From the NCBI RefSeq assembly GCF_945952055.1, contig NZ_CAMFHB010000017.1:1-64000 (forward strand): a stretch of 64,000 nucleotides of DNA, read 5' to 3'. The notes under the pieces are model-generated. The model saw nothing but the letters and a program-made list of their open reading frames with translations. It had not been told where the DNA came from and ran no database searches. Below are positions 50,660-59,377 of the stretch, in pieces; position 1 is the first letter of the stretch; every line of letters starts with the position of its first letter. Both the position numbers and the translations under genes were made by a program. This stretch comes from an uncultured Alsobacter sp. (GTDB taxonomy: Bacteria > Pseudomonadota > Alphaproteobacteria > Rhizobiales > Beijerinckiaceae).

Positions 50660-51772
50660 ATGCTCTCGATCAAGTCGCTGACGAAACGGTTTCCTCCGCG
50701 CGACGGAGAGGCGCAGGTCGTCGCCATCGACGGGATCGACCTGGACATCCGGCAGGGCGAACTCTTCGCCCTGCTCGGGCCCAGCGGCTGCGGGAAGACG
50801 ACGATGCTGCAAAGCATCGCCGGGCTGGAGAGCCCCGACGCGGGGACGATCGCCATTGGCGGTCGCGTGGTGGTCGACGTCGCCGCGCGGCGCTTCATCC
50901 CCGCCAACGAGCGCGGGCTCGGCATGGTGTTCCAGTCCTATGCCGTCTGGCCGCACATGACGGTCTACGAGAACGTCGCCTTTCCCCTGCGGCACGGGAA
51001 CCGGCGGGTTCCGGACGACAAGATCCGCGCCGCCGTGATGGGGGCACTCCAGCGCGTGCGGCTCGAGCCACTGGCCGAGCGGCCCGCTCCGTTCCTGAGC
51101 GGAGGGCAACAGCAGCGTGTGGCCCTGGCGAGAGCCATCGTGCACGAGCCTCGCCTGCTCCTGCTCGACGAACCCCTGAGCAACCTCGACGCGCGCCTGC
51201 GCGACGAGATGCGCACGGAACTGCGCCAACTCGTGAAGGACCTCGGCATCACCACCGTGTTCGTGACGCACGATCAGGTCGAGGCCATGGGCATGGCCGA
51301 TCGCGTCGCGCTCCTGAACGGGGGGCGTGTCGCGCAGATCGGCGCGCCGCAGGATCTCTACTTCCGGCCCGCATCGGCGTTCGTCGCCAATTTCGTGGGC
51401 CAGGCGAACGTCCTGCCGGGTCGCGTCGTCGAGCGACGCGCGTACGCCGGCGGGGTCAGCGTCCTCTTTGAAACGGCCATGGGCGTCTTCGAGAGTACGC
51501 TGGAGTGTTCGCTCCGTGTCGGGGAGGCCGGAGCCTGTGTCATTCGGCCCGGTGCGGTGGTCGTCGCGCCAGAAAGCCGGCCCGGCATGACAGTCTGCAC
51601 GGGGACCTTGCATCGTCCGGTGTTCCTCGGCGACAGGATCGAGGCCGATTTCCGCTCGGGCGAGGGGCTGCTCAGGGTGTCGCTGAACGCCTATGACGCG
51701 GTCGACCCATCCGCTCCGGTCACGATCGGCGTGCCGGCCGAGCGTTGCGTCATCGTTGCCGGGACGTCGTAG
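50660..51772 (+). CDS. ABC transporter ATP-binding protein (FbpC/PotA type)
   Basis: A 370-residue ATPase. Walker A is LGPSGCGKTTML (~residues 37-48), Q-loop GMVFQSYAVWPHMTV, signature LSGGQQQRVALARAI, Walker B LLLLDEPLSNLD and switch VTHDQVEA. The C-terminal ~120 residues form a TOBE-type regulatory domain (VGQANVLPGRVVE, CVIRPGAVVV). It lies between receptor and permease genes (16-bp gap before; 1-bp gap after), as in iron, spermidine and phosphonate importers. Confidence 0.92.
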   Translation: MLSIKSLTKRFPPRDGEAQVVAIDGIDLDIRQGELFALLGPSGCGKTTMLQSIAGLESPDAGTIAIGGRVVVDVAARRFIPANERGLGMVFQSYAVWPHMTVYENVAFPLRHGNRRVPDDKIRAAVMGALQRVRLEPLAERPAPFLSGGQQQRVALARAIVHEPRLLLLDEPLSNLDARLRDEMRTELRQLVKDLGITTVFVTHDQVEAMGMADRVALLNGGRVAQIGAPQDLYFRPASAFVANFVGQANVLPGRVVERRAYAGGVSVLFETAMGVFESTLECSLRVGEAGACVIRPGAVVVAPESRPGMTVCTGTLHRPVFLGDRIEADFRSGEGLLRVSLNAYDAVDPSAPVTIGVPAERCVIVAGTS

Positions 51773-51773
51773 C

Positions 51774-53486
51774 GTGGCCAGCGTTCCGTCTTCGCTTTCC
51801 AACTCGCTCGGATTCTCGCGCACTACGGTCTGGCTCGTCGTCGCCGTCGTGGCCGTGCTCGTCTGCGGGCCGCTGGTGGTCCTGGCGGTGTCGGCCCTGA
51901 CACCGGCTGGCCTGCTCCCGTTCGAGGCACGGGGGCTCACGCTGGACAACTTGGTGGGCGTCGTCGCCAATCCCGATCTCGGGCGGCTGCTCGCAAACAC
52001 CGCCCTCTACGCAGCCGGCAGCATGGCGCTCGGCACGACGATGGCCTTGGTCCTGGCCTGGCTCACGGAGCGCACCGACATGCCGGGTGCGGTCGTGGTC
52101 CGGACCGTCTTCTTCGCGTGGATGGCCGTGCCGCCGGCCGTGCTGGGCTTCGGCTGGATCCTCCTGATCAATCCGGGCAACGGCGTGCTCAACGTGTGGT
52201 CGCGAGCGCTGCTCGGCGCGGAGCCCTTCACCATCTACTCGATGTGGGCGCTGATCGTGACGACCAGCTTCAGCGTCACGCCCACGGCCTATGTCATGAT
52301 TGCCGGACTTTTCCGAAACATGGATCCGCAGCTGGAGGACGCCGGGCTCATCCATGGCGCCAGGAGCCGCACCGTGGCGCGGGTCATCACGCTGCCCCTC
52401 CTGGCGCCCGGCCTGCTCTCCGTCGGCATCTACATGCTCATCGCCGTGGTCCAGGCCTTCGAGCTCCCGCTCATCGTCGGACTGACGGCCCGGATCCCGG
52501 TGCTCAGCACCCGCATCTTCCTCCTGTCCTCTCCGGATGCGGGCGTTCCGAACTACGGGCTCGCGGCCTCCTTCGGCCTCGTCCTGCTGGTGCTCGCGGC
52601 CGTGTTGATGTGGGGGTACTTCCGCATCGTCGGAGCGGGCGAGAAATACAGGGTCGTCGGGGCCAGGGGCTTCAGGGCCCGCCGAATCTGGCTTGGTCGC
52701 TGGCGCGTTCCGGCGGGGCTCGGCGCGGGGTGCCTTCTCGTGGTCATGGCCATGCCGGTGCTCATCCTGGTCTGGACCAGCTTCCTGCCGTTCTACCAGA
52801 CCCCGGGGCCGCAGGCGCTCGCGCAGCTCACCCTCGCCAATTACCGGGAACTGCTGACCTCGGAGGCCGTCCGGCGGGCCGCGCTCAACACGGGGCTGCT
52901 GGTCCTGTCCAGCAGCACGCTCGTGGTCCTGCTGGCGGGCCTGGTGGCCTGGATCTCTGTGCGCGGACGCGGGCCGCTGGCGCGGGCGGCCGACGTCCTG
53001 TCCTTCGCGCCGGCCGCCATCCCGCCCGTCGTGATGGCTGTGGCGATCCTGCTTCTCTACCTGCGGACGCCGCTCTACGGCACCATGGCGGTGCTCGTGA
53101 TCGGGCACGTCACGATCTACCTGGCCTTCGGCACACGTTCGCTGTCGGGCGCGCTGGTCCAGCTGAATCGCGACCTGACCGACGCCGCCCTGGTGTGCGG
53201 CGCCAACGGCCCGACGATGCTGCGCCGGATCGTGGTGCCCTTGCTGCGCCCGCAGCTCGTGAACGCATGGCTCTGGGTGCTGGCCCACAGCGCCCGCGAC
53301 CTCACCATTCCCATCATGCTGATGACGGCCAACACCATGGTCGTTTCGTCGGTGCTGTGGACGATGTGGGACATCCCGAACCTGCCCGGTGCGGCGGCCC
53401 TCGCCACGCTGCTGGTCGTGGTGCTGGTCGTCGTCGTCGTGCCGGTCCAGCTGGTCCTCTCGAGGAGGTCGGCTTCGGCGCCGTGA
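51774..53486 (+). CDS. ABC transporter permease, two-unit FbpB type
   Basis: A 570-residue inner-membrane protein formed by two tandem permease halves of about six helices each (halves at ~1-275 and ~300-570), as in FbpB/ThiP. EAA-type loops are DAGLIHGARSRTVARVITLP and DAALVCGANGPTMLRRIVVP. The GTG at 51774 follows the ATPase stop by 1 nt and is preferred; an in-frame ATG at 51693 would lie inside the ATPase gene. It supplies both membrane halves of the importer. Converges with the LysR-type gene, 14 bp apart. Confidence 0.88.
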   Translation: MASVPSSLSNSLGFSRTTVWLVVAVVAVLVCGPLVVLAVSALTPAGLLPFEARGLTLDNLVGVVANPDLGRLLANTALYAAGSMALGTTMALVLAWLTERTDMPGAVVVRTVFFAWMAVPPAVLGFGWILLINPGNGVLNVWSRALLGAEPFTIYSMWALIVTTSFSVTPTAYVMIAGLFRNMDPQLEDAGLIHGARSRTVARVITLPLLAPGLLSVGIYMLIAVVQAFELPLIVGLTARIPVLSTRIFLLSSPDAGVPNYGLAASFGLVLLVLAAVLMWGYFRIVGAGEKYRVVGARGFRARRIWLGRWRVPAGLGAGCLLVVMAMPVLILVWTSFLPFYQTPGPQALAQLTLANYRELLTSEAVRRAALNTGLLVLSSSTLVVLLAGLVAWISVRGRGPLARAADVLSFAPAAIPPVVMAVAILLLYLRTPLYGTMAVLVIGHVTIYLAFGTRSLSGALVQLNRDLTDAALVCGANGPTMLRRIVVPLLRPQLVNAWLWVLAHSARDLTIPIMLMTANTMVVSSVLWTMWDIPNLPGAAALATLLVVVLVVVVVPVQLVLSRRSASAP

Positions 53487-53500
53487 CGCCGCTCGATGTC

Positions 53501-54400
53501 TCAGGGTGGCGCGTCGGCGAAGTCGGACCGGGCGAGCGCCACGAACCGGTGTAGCGAGGGCAGGGCAGACTGCCTCATCCAGGCCAGGTCGAGGCCGAGT
53601 GTCACCGTCAGCCCCTCCACGGGCCGCAGCACCACGTCGTCGGCGGCCAAAAGTGCCGAGGACGCATTGACGAAGCCCACGCCCATGCCGACGGCGATGA
53701 AGCTCAGCTGCATGAGGTCGTTGCTGGCCTCCTGGACGATCTTCGGCACGAGACCGAAGGTCCGGCACTGCGCCAGGAGCCGGGTCTGCGGGAGCCAGTA
53801 GGCGGTCATCGACACCGAGACGAACGGTTCGTCCACCAGTTCGCCGATAGGCACCGTGGGACGTGCCGCGAGGCGATGGCCGATCGGCAGGGCCAGCCAG
53901 AAAGGATCGTTCTCGATGCAGACGTGGTCGAGCCCGGCATGTTCGGGTCGCTCGATCATGAAGCCCGCGTCGATCTTGCCGCCCTGCAGGGCTGTCACCT
54001 GCTCCTGCGAGACCATGGAGACGATGTCCAGCTGGATGCCTGGATTGGCGTGCGTGAACGCTTTCAGGCAGCGGGCCACGCGCCTGTTGCGGGCCGCGAT
54101 GTCGTTCATGCCGAGGGCGAGGCGTCCGATTTCGCCGGCCGCCGCGCGGCGTGCACGGGTCCCGGCGCGGTCCAGGACCTCCAGCCCCCGGCGCGCCTCG
54201 ACGGCGAAGACCTGTCCGGCCGGCGTCATCCTGACGCCGTTGGGAAGCCGGTCCAGGAGGACCGTGCCCAGGCGGTCCTCGAGTTCCTTGACATGGCGGG
54301 AAAGAGCGGACTGGGCGATGTTCAGCGCGGCTGCGGCGCGTCGGAAGCTTTCCTGCTCGGCCACTTCCAGAAAATAGCGAAGCTGGTGGAACTCGCTCAT
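53501..54400 (-). CDS. LysR family transcriptional regulator
   Basis: A 299-residue LysR-type regulator. The N-terminal winged HTH (residues 1-60) reads LRYFLEVAEQESFRRAAAALNIAQSALSRHVKELE, seen as LRYFLEVAEQESF followed by AALNIAQSALSRHV. The effector domain (residues ~90-295) has the usual two-lobe pattern (IDAGFMIERPEH, GMGVGFVNAS). It diverges from the VOC/LLM/flavin-reductase unit and very probably activates it in response to a pathway compound; a perfect palindrome with the LysR T-N11-A form lies between them at 54409-54423. Confidence 0.92.
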   Translation of the reverse strand: MSEFHQLRYFLEVAEQESFRRAAAALNIAQSALSRHVKELEDRLGTVLLDRLPNGVRMTPAGQVFAVEARRGLEVLDRAGTRARRAAAGEIGRLALGMNDIAARNRRVARCLKAFTHANPGIQLDIVSMVSQEQVTALQGGKIDAGFMIERPEHAGLDHVCIENDPFWLALPIGHRLAARPTVPIGELVDEPFVSVSMTAYWLPQTRLLAQCRTFGLVPKIVQEASNDLMQLSFIAVGMGVGFVNASSALLAADDVVLRPVEGLTVTLGLDLAWMRQSALPSLHRFVALARSDFADAPP

Positions 54401-54408
54401 GCCGGCCT

Positions 54409-54423
54409 ATCTCGATTCGAGAT
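54409..54423. promoter_or_regulatory. LysR-type operator ATCTCGATTCGAGAT
   Basis: ATCTCGA-T-TCGAGAT is a perfect 15-bp palindrome in the divergent region between the LysR-type gene (start 54400) and the VOC gene (start 54498). It fits the T-N11-A core recognised by LysR-type regulators, here T-CTCGATTCGAG-A. It is close to the regulator start, a common autoregulation position. Confidence 0.65.
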
Positions 54424-54497
54424 CACCTCTTCTCAACTCGGTATTGGCAATCGCGGATGAGGGCAAGCAAAGTCCGACGAAAGCGGGGAGGAACGAC

Positions 54498-55028
54498 GTG
54501 CTGACATCTCTTGGACAGGTCACCCAGTCCGCGTTCATGACCCGCGATATCCGGGGGACGATCGCCCATTTCGTGTCGAACCTCGGCATCGGGCCCTGGT
54601 ACATGATCGAGGGTGGGCGCTTCAGCGAATGCCGCTACCGCGGAATCCCGTGCCAGCCGGTCCTGACGACGGCGTTCGCCTGCGCCCGTGGCCTCGAATT
54701 CGAGCTCATGCAGCTCGACAACGACGAGCCCAGCATGTGGCGTGACGCGCTCGCGCGGCCGTTCATCCGCGAGGCTTTCCACCACTGGTGCCTGTGGCCC
54801 GACGACTATGACGCGACGCTCGCGGATGCGCTGGGCCGCGGCTATCGCGTGTACCAGGACGGCGCCACGACGCGCGGCCGCTTCGTCTATCTCGAGAACC
54901 CGGCCTCGCCGGACGACATCCTTGAAATCACGGAACGGACCCCGCCTCGGCGCGCCTTCCAGGACCTCGTGGCGGAAGCCGGGCGGACCTGGAGGGGTGA
55001 CGATCCCATCCGCACGAACTGGTCCTGA
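54498..55028 (+). CDS. VOC (glyoxalase/dioxygenase superfamily) protein
   Basis: A 176-residue vicinal-oxygen-chelate protein. A GTG start at 54498 is chosen because GGGGAGGA lies just before it; the longer ATG frame from 54399 would overlap the LysR gene and the operator. The fold shows in LGQVTQSAFMTRDIRGTIAHFVSNLG, read as QVTQSAFMTRDIRGTIAHF, then GLEFELMQL, HHWCLWPDDYDA and YLENPASPDDILEI, each supplying strands and possible metal ligands (His, Glu). First gene of the LysR-controlled unit; may be an epimerase, isomerase or ring-cleaving enzyme. Confidence 0.82.
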   Translation: MLTSLGQVTQSAFMTRDIRGTIAHFVSNLGIGPWYMIEGGRFSECRYRGIPCQPVLTTAFACARGLEFELMQLDNDEPSMWRDALARPFIREAFHHWCLWPDDYDATLADALGRGYRVYQDGATTRGRFVYLENPASPDDILEITERTPPRRAFQDLVAEAGRTWRGDDPIRTNWS

Positions 55029-55052
55029 CCAACCCTTTCGGAGGTACGCATC

Positions 55053-56414
55053 ATGCAGCCAATGGTGCTTAGCGCTCTCGACATGTCCTGTGTCGGTTTC
55101 CTGGCCCAGGGGGTCTGGACACATCCGGCCGACCGATCGACCCGGATGAACACGCTGGACTACTGGCTCGACTACGCCCGCCTGCTCGAGCGCGGCATGT
55201 TCGACATGCTGTTCATCGCCGACACGATCGGGACCTACGACGTCTACGGCGGCTCGATCGACGCGGCCGTCCGCGGTGGCGTCCAGCTTCCGATGAACGA
55301 TCCGTCGGTCGTCGTATCGGGCATGGCTGCCGTGACGAAGAACCTGGGGTTCGGCATCACCGGCAACGTGATCTACGAGCCGCCGTATCTCTTTGCCCGG
55401 CGCATGTCGACGCTCGACCACCTGACCGGCGGCCGCGTCGGCTGGAATATCGTCACGGGGATCCTGGCCAGTGGAGCCAAGGTGATGGGACGCGACAAGA
55501 TCGTCGCCCATGACGAACGCTACGATGTTGCCGATGAGTATCTGGAGCTGATGTACAAGCTCTGGGAGGGATGCTGGGACGACGACGCGGTCCGCTTCGA
55601 TCGCGAGAAGCACCTGTTTGCCGACCCCCGTGGCGTGCATCCGGTCCACCACGACGGACGCTACTTCAAGATGGAGGGCGTCCATCCCTGCCTGCCATCG
55701 CCGCAGCGCACGCCGTTCCTGTTCCAGGCCGGGGCCTCCGGGCGCGGCAAGGCCTTCGCGGCCACCCACGCGGAATGTGTGTTCGTGAACGGGGTGTCGA
55801 AGGAGTCCGTGGCCGCCAACGTCGCGGACATCCGCCGGCTCGCTGCCGCGCAGGGGCGCAATCCCGCCGACGTTCTCGTGCTTGCCGGCGCGACAATTAT
55901 CGTCGGCCGCACCGATGCAGAGGCGCGCGAGAAGGCCGACGCGTATCGGCGCTGCGCCGACCCCGAAGCCGTGCTGGCCCATGCGGCGGGTGGCCTGGGG
56001 GTCGATCTGTCGCGCTACCCGCTGGACGAGCCTCTGACGTATCAGGAGACGGACGCCAACCGCACCTCGATGGAGATGTTCACCCGCAACGCGAAGCGGA
56101 CCTACACGCCGCGGCAGATCGCCGAGGAAATGGCGCTCTCGGCGCGCAATCTGCTGATCGTGGGCAGCGTCGAGCACGTCGTCGGCGAACTCGCGGACTG
56201 GATGGCGAAGACCGGGGTCAACGGGTTCAACGTAGCCCGGCTGATCATGCCGGAGACGTTGCAGGACTTCGTGGAACTCGCCGTGCCCGCCTTGCAGGAG
56301 CGCGGTCTTCTGAAGCGCGAGTACCGGTCCGGAACCCTGCGCGAGAAGATCTTCGGCGCTGGCCCTCGCCTGAGGTCACCGCACCCGGCGGCCATGGCCC
56401 GAACCTCAACGTGA
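55053..56414 (+). CDS. FMNH2-dependent LLM-class monooxygenase (NtaA/SnaA/DszA family)
   Basis: A 453-residue bacterial-luciferase-like monooxygenase of the NtaA/SnaA/DszA/SoxA group. Family marks are MLFIADTIGTYDVYGG (~residues 52-67), STLDHLTGGRVGWNIVTG, ERYDVADEYLELMYKLWEG, GVHPCLPSPQRTPFLFQAGAS (read as PSPQRTPFLFQAGAS) and RNLLIVGSVEHVV. Start has GGAGG. These enzymes use reduced FMN delivered by a partner reductase, which is encoded immediately downstream. Reactions in the family include oxidative C-N, C-S or ring-carbon attack. The exact substrate is unknown. Confidence 0.92.
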   Translation: MQPMVLSALDMSCVGFLAQGVWTHPADRSTRMNTLDYWLDYARLLERGMFDMLFIADTIGTYDVYGGSIDAAVRGGVQLPMNDPSVVVSGMAAVTKNLGFGITGNVIYEPPYLFARRMSTLDHLTGGRVGWNIVTGILASGAKVMGRDKIVAHDERYDVADEYLELMYKLWEGCWDDDAVRFDREKHLFADPRGVHPVHHDGRYFKMEGVHPCLPSPQRTPFLFQAGASGRGKAFAATHAECVFVNGVSKESVAANVADIRRLAAAQGRNPADVLVLAGATIIVGRTDAEAREKADAYRRCADPEAVLAHAAGGLGVDLSRYPLDEPLTYQETDANRTSMEMFTRNAKRTYTPRQIAEEMALSARNLLIVGSVEHVVGELADWMAKTGVNGFNVARLIMPETLQDFVELAVPALQERGLLKREYRSGTLREKIFGAGPRLRSPHPAAMARTST

Positions 56415-56427
56415 CCGAGGAGATCGA

Positions 56428-56970
56428 ATGTCCAGCATGTCCCCCGAATCCATCCTCATGCCGGCCGAGTGTCGGTCGGCCCTCGCACCCCCGCATCAGG
56501 TCAAGCACGCGTTCTCCCGCATTCCGGCAGGGGTTGCCATCGTGGCCACGATGGACGCGGACGGCGTGCCGCAGGGGCTCACGGCAAGCACGGTGACGCC
56601 ACTCTCGCTCGAACCGCCGATGCTGCTCGTCTGCATGAACCGCTCGGTTCACTGCCTTCCGGCTTTTTCTCAAGCGCGGCGGTTCGCGGTCAGCATGCTG
56701 CGGCCCGAGCATCGGGACCTCGCATCTCGCTTCGCCAAGCACGCCACCGACAAGTTCGACGGCGTGTCGTGGTCCCGAGGAGCGCTGGGCCAGCCGGTTA
56801 TCGACGGCGCCCTCGCGACGTTCGAGTGCGAACGGGACGAGATGCTGCCCGGTGGAGACCACATCATCCTCACCGGCCTGATCCAGCGAGCACACGCCGG
56901 CGAAGAGGGGATGGCGATGGTCTACCTGGCGCGTCGGTTTCACGGGCTCGCGGTGGGTGGGGCCGACTGA
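56428..56970 (+). CDS. Flavin reductase (NtaB/HpaC-type)
   Basis: A 180-residue flavin reductase-like protein. The FMN-binding split barrel shows in FSRIPAGVAIVATMDADG, GLTASTVTPLSLEPPMLLVC and RFAVSMLRPEHRDLASRFA, with a conserved DKFDGVSW. It provides FMNH2 to the monooxygenase 13 bp upstream. Its last 31 bp overlap the 3' end of the convergent GMC oxidoreductase gene. Confidence 0.92.
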   Translation: MSSMSPESILMPAECRSALAPPHQVKHAFSRIPAGVAIVATMDADGVPQGLTASTVTPLSLEPPMLLVCMNRSVHCLPAFSQARRFAVSMLRPEHRDLASRFAKHATDKFDGVSWSRGALGQPVIDGALATFECERDEMLPGGDHIILTGLIQRAHAGEEGMAMVYLARRFHGLAVGGAD

Positions 56971-58568
56971 GGTCCGCTGCCCGCTTTGCCGCTCATGACA
57001 TCAGCGGCCAGCCACGCCAAGGCCATCACCGGGCCGTTCGTGTTGCTCGAGATGGGCGACGGCATGACGGAGGCGTCGACGACTCTGAGGTTGTCCACGC
57101 TCCGGACGCGAAGGGTGCCATCGACGACGGCGAGCGGGTCATTGCCCATGCGGCAGGTCCCCACCGCATGGAGCCCCGATACGAACCGCCCGCGAAAAGC
57201 GTCGAGGAGTTCGGCGTCGCCGTCGACCGAGCGCCCGGGCCACAACTCCGTTTCGAGGAGCGCGGCCAGGGCCGGCTGGTCGACGAAGCGCCGCATCGCG
57301 CGCATCATGGCGACTGCCGTCCCGCGATCGGACTCGGTCGCCAGCCAGTTGGGGGTGATCACCGGTGGGACCTCGACATCCGGACTGCGGATGCCGACCC
57401 GCCCCCGGCTTTCGGGGCGCAGCATGTAGCCGATCATGGTCAGGCCGGGCTCGCGCTCCATCCGCAGCCGGCCGGGCAGCAGCCCGCGCGCGAAGGTGTA
57501 GGGCGAGAGCGACAGCTGGAGATCGGGGTAGGGCACCTCCGGACGGGACCGGACGAAGGCCCCCATTTCCGAGGCGCCGTAGCTCAGTACACCGGTGCCT
57601 GCGATCGCGTAGCGCAGGATCTCGCGGGCGAGGCCAAGGCCCCTCAGCCGCGCGTTGTGACCGGCCATCGCGCGCAGCCGGTAAGGCAGCGCGATCACGA
57701 GGTGCTCGGCCAGGTTGGCGCCGACGCCGGGCAGGTCGTGCGCTGGCGTGACGCCTGCCGCCTTCAGGTCATCGGCCTTGCCGATGCCCGACACCTGCAA
57801 GAGCTGCGGCGACTGGATCGCTCCGCAGGACAACACGACCGTCCCGGCGTGGAGGTCGACGGTGTGACTGCCTTGGCGAAAGCGAATGCCCGCCGCCCTG
57901 CCACCCTCTAGGAGGACTCTTTCTGCCCGAGCCCCGGTGACGATCCGGAGGTTCGGCCTATGCCTGACGGGATCGATGAAGGCCCGGCCCGCGCTGGACC
58001 GGCGCCCCTTCGGACCGACGGAGTGGGCGTAGTGCCCGACGGCCTCTTCCCGGGCTCCGTCGATGACGTTGCGCACCGGAAGGCCCAGCGAGCGCCCTGC
58101 GGCGAGGACGGCCGACCCGAGCGGCTCCTCCAGCGATCGCACCCCCGTGCCGAGCAAGGGCCGCCGGCCCGGCGCCATCCCGCCGTCGATCGCCTCGAAG
58201 GCGCCCTCGAAAGCCGACCAGTCCCAGCCTTCGGTGCCGAAGGCGCGCCACCCATCGTAGTCCTGCGGCGCACCCCGGCAGTAGATCGAGCCGTTGATCG
58301 CGCTCGACCCGCCGAGCCCCCTGCCGCGGGCCCAGGTCTCAGGCACCGGGCGACCATGTTCCGACGTGACGGGAAATGACCAGGCCCGCTCGCGATGCCC
58401 GGTGAGCATCACCCATCCGCGCGGCATGTCCGACAGGGGATGGTGCCACCCCGGGCCGGCCTCGAGGAGAACGACGCGCGTCTGTGGATCCTGGCTGAGC
58501 CGGTTGGCCAGGACGCAGCCGGCGCTCCCCGCGCCGACGATGACGTAGTCCGGATCAGGAGAGGCCAT
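56940..58568 (-). CDS. GMC family FAD-dependent oxidoreductase (choline dehydrogenase-like)
   Basis: A 542-residue GMC oxidoreductase. FAD binding is at the N-terminus (DYVIVGAGSAGCVLANRL, ~residues 7-24), followed by LLEAGPGW and the GMC signature RGRGLGGSSAINGSIYCRG (~82-100). The active-site His lies in LHAVGTCRMG and the Asn in SSNTNGPVMALAW, with DASVMPSPISSNTNG near the end. It oxidises an alcohol to aldehyde or ketone. Last gene of the minus-strand operon that starts beyond the right edge. Confidence 0.93.
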   Translation of the reverse strand: MASPDPDYVIVGAGSAGCVLANRLSQDPQTRVVLLEAGPGWHHPLSDMPRGWVMLTGHRERAWSFPVTSEHGRPVPETWARGRGLGGSSAINGSIYCRGAPQDYDGWRAFGTEGWDWSAFEGAFEAIDGGMAPGRRPLLGTGVRSLEEPLGSAVLAAGRSLGLPVRNVIDGAREEAVGHYAHSVGPKGRRSSAGRAFIDPVRHRPNLRIVTGARAERVLLEGGRAAGIRFRQGSHTVDLHAGTVVLSCGAIQSPQLLQVSGIGKADDLKAAGVTPAHDLPGVGANLAEHLVIALPYRLRAMAGHNARLRGLGLAREILRYAIAGTGVLSYGASEMGAFVRSRPEVPYPDLQLSLSPYTFARGLLPGRLRMEREPGLTMIGYMLRPESRGRVGIRSPDVEVPPVITPNWLATESDRGTAVAMMRAMRRFVDQPALAALLETELWPGRSVDGDAELLDAFRGRFVSGLHAVGTCRMGNDPLAVVDGTLRVRSVDNLRVVDASVMPSPISSNTNGPVMALAWLAADVMSGKAGSGPQSAPPTASP

Positions 58569-58590
58569 GGCCCGTCACGCCGTCCGCGCC

Positions 58591-59370
58591 TCAGACATGA
58601 TAGCCGCCGTCGACGTTGATGACCTGGCCGCTCACGAACCGGCCGCGCCGGGAGGCGAGGTAGGTGACGGCCTCCGCCACGTCGATCGCCTCGCCCCAGC
58701 GCCGCAGGGGCACGTTGGCGGCGGCAGCGTCGATGTATTTCTGATCGATGTAGCCTTGCTTCATGAGTTCGGGGTGGGAGCCCGCGTCGATGATGCCGAG
58801 GGCGACGCCGTTGGCGCGAACGCCGAAGCGGCCCTCCTCCTTTGCGATCGCCGTCATGATCGCGTTCACGCCGGCCTTCGGCACCACGGAGAGTCCGTCC
58901 GCGGAAGCATATCGGAACTGGGCAGAACTCTGGATCGCGACGATCGAGCCTTGAGACTTGCGCAGGTGGGGTAGCCCGAAGTGGACCGCGTTGTAGAAGC
59001 CGAACGTGTCCTGGAGCAGGTGGTCGCGCATCTGCTGCGGCGGCACCCTGCTCAGATGGATCAAGGGAACGAGCGGGCCGGCCGCATAGACCAGCGTGTG
59101 CAAGCCGCCACTTTCGGCGACGACCTCTGCGACGAGGGCCTCCGCAGCGGTCGGATCCTGGAGATCGACCTGATGGATCCACGCCTGGCGCCCCTCTGAT
59201 GCCACCAGTGCGGCTGTCCGATCGGCCTTGCCGCGGTTCCGGTTGTAGGTCAGCGCGACATCGCATCCGTCCCGCGCCAGGACGCGCGCGATCTCGGAGC
59301 CGACGCCACCGCTTCCGCCGATCACCAGGGCACATCCGTCCGTCGGGTAGAGGGGGGGCTTGTCGGTCAT
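58591..59370 (-). CDS. SDR family oxidoreductase lacking the catalytic tyrosine
   Basis: A 259-residue SDR-fold protein. Cofactor-binding VIGGSGGVGSEIARVLA (~residues 15-31) and the ending SGQVINVDGGYHV are standard. At the catalytic position the sequence is SVVPK instead of Y-x-x-x-K: the Lys is present but the Tyr is Ser, while Ser pairs are present upstream (QSSAQFRYAS). A nearby Tyr in FRYASAD might substitute. Either chemistry differs or the protein is not a standard dehydrogenase. Gaps of 7 and 22 bp to its neighbours put it in the operon. Confidence 0.85.
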   Translation of the reverse strand: MTDKPPLYPTDGCALVIGGSGGVGSEIARVLARDGCDVALTYNRNRGKADRTAALVASEGRQAWIHQVDLQDPTAAEALVAEVVAESGGLHTLVYAAGPLVPLIHLSRVPPQQMRDHLLQDTFGFYNAVHFGLPHLRKSQGSIVAIQSSAQFRYASADGLSVVPKAGVNAIMTAIAKEEGRFGVRANGVALGIIDAGSHPELMKQGYIDQKYIDAAAANVPLRRWGEAIDVAEAVTYLASRRGRFVSGQVINVDGGYHV

Positions 59371-59377
59371 GGTGTCC

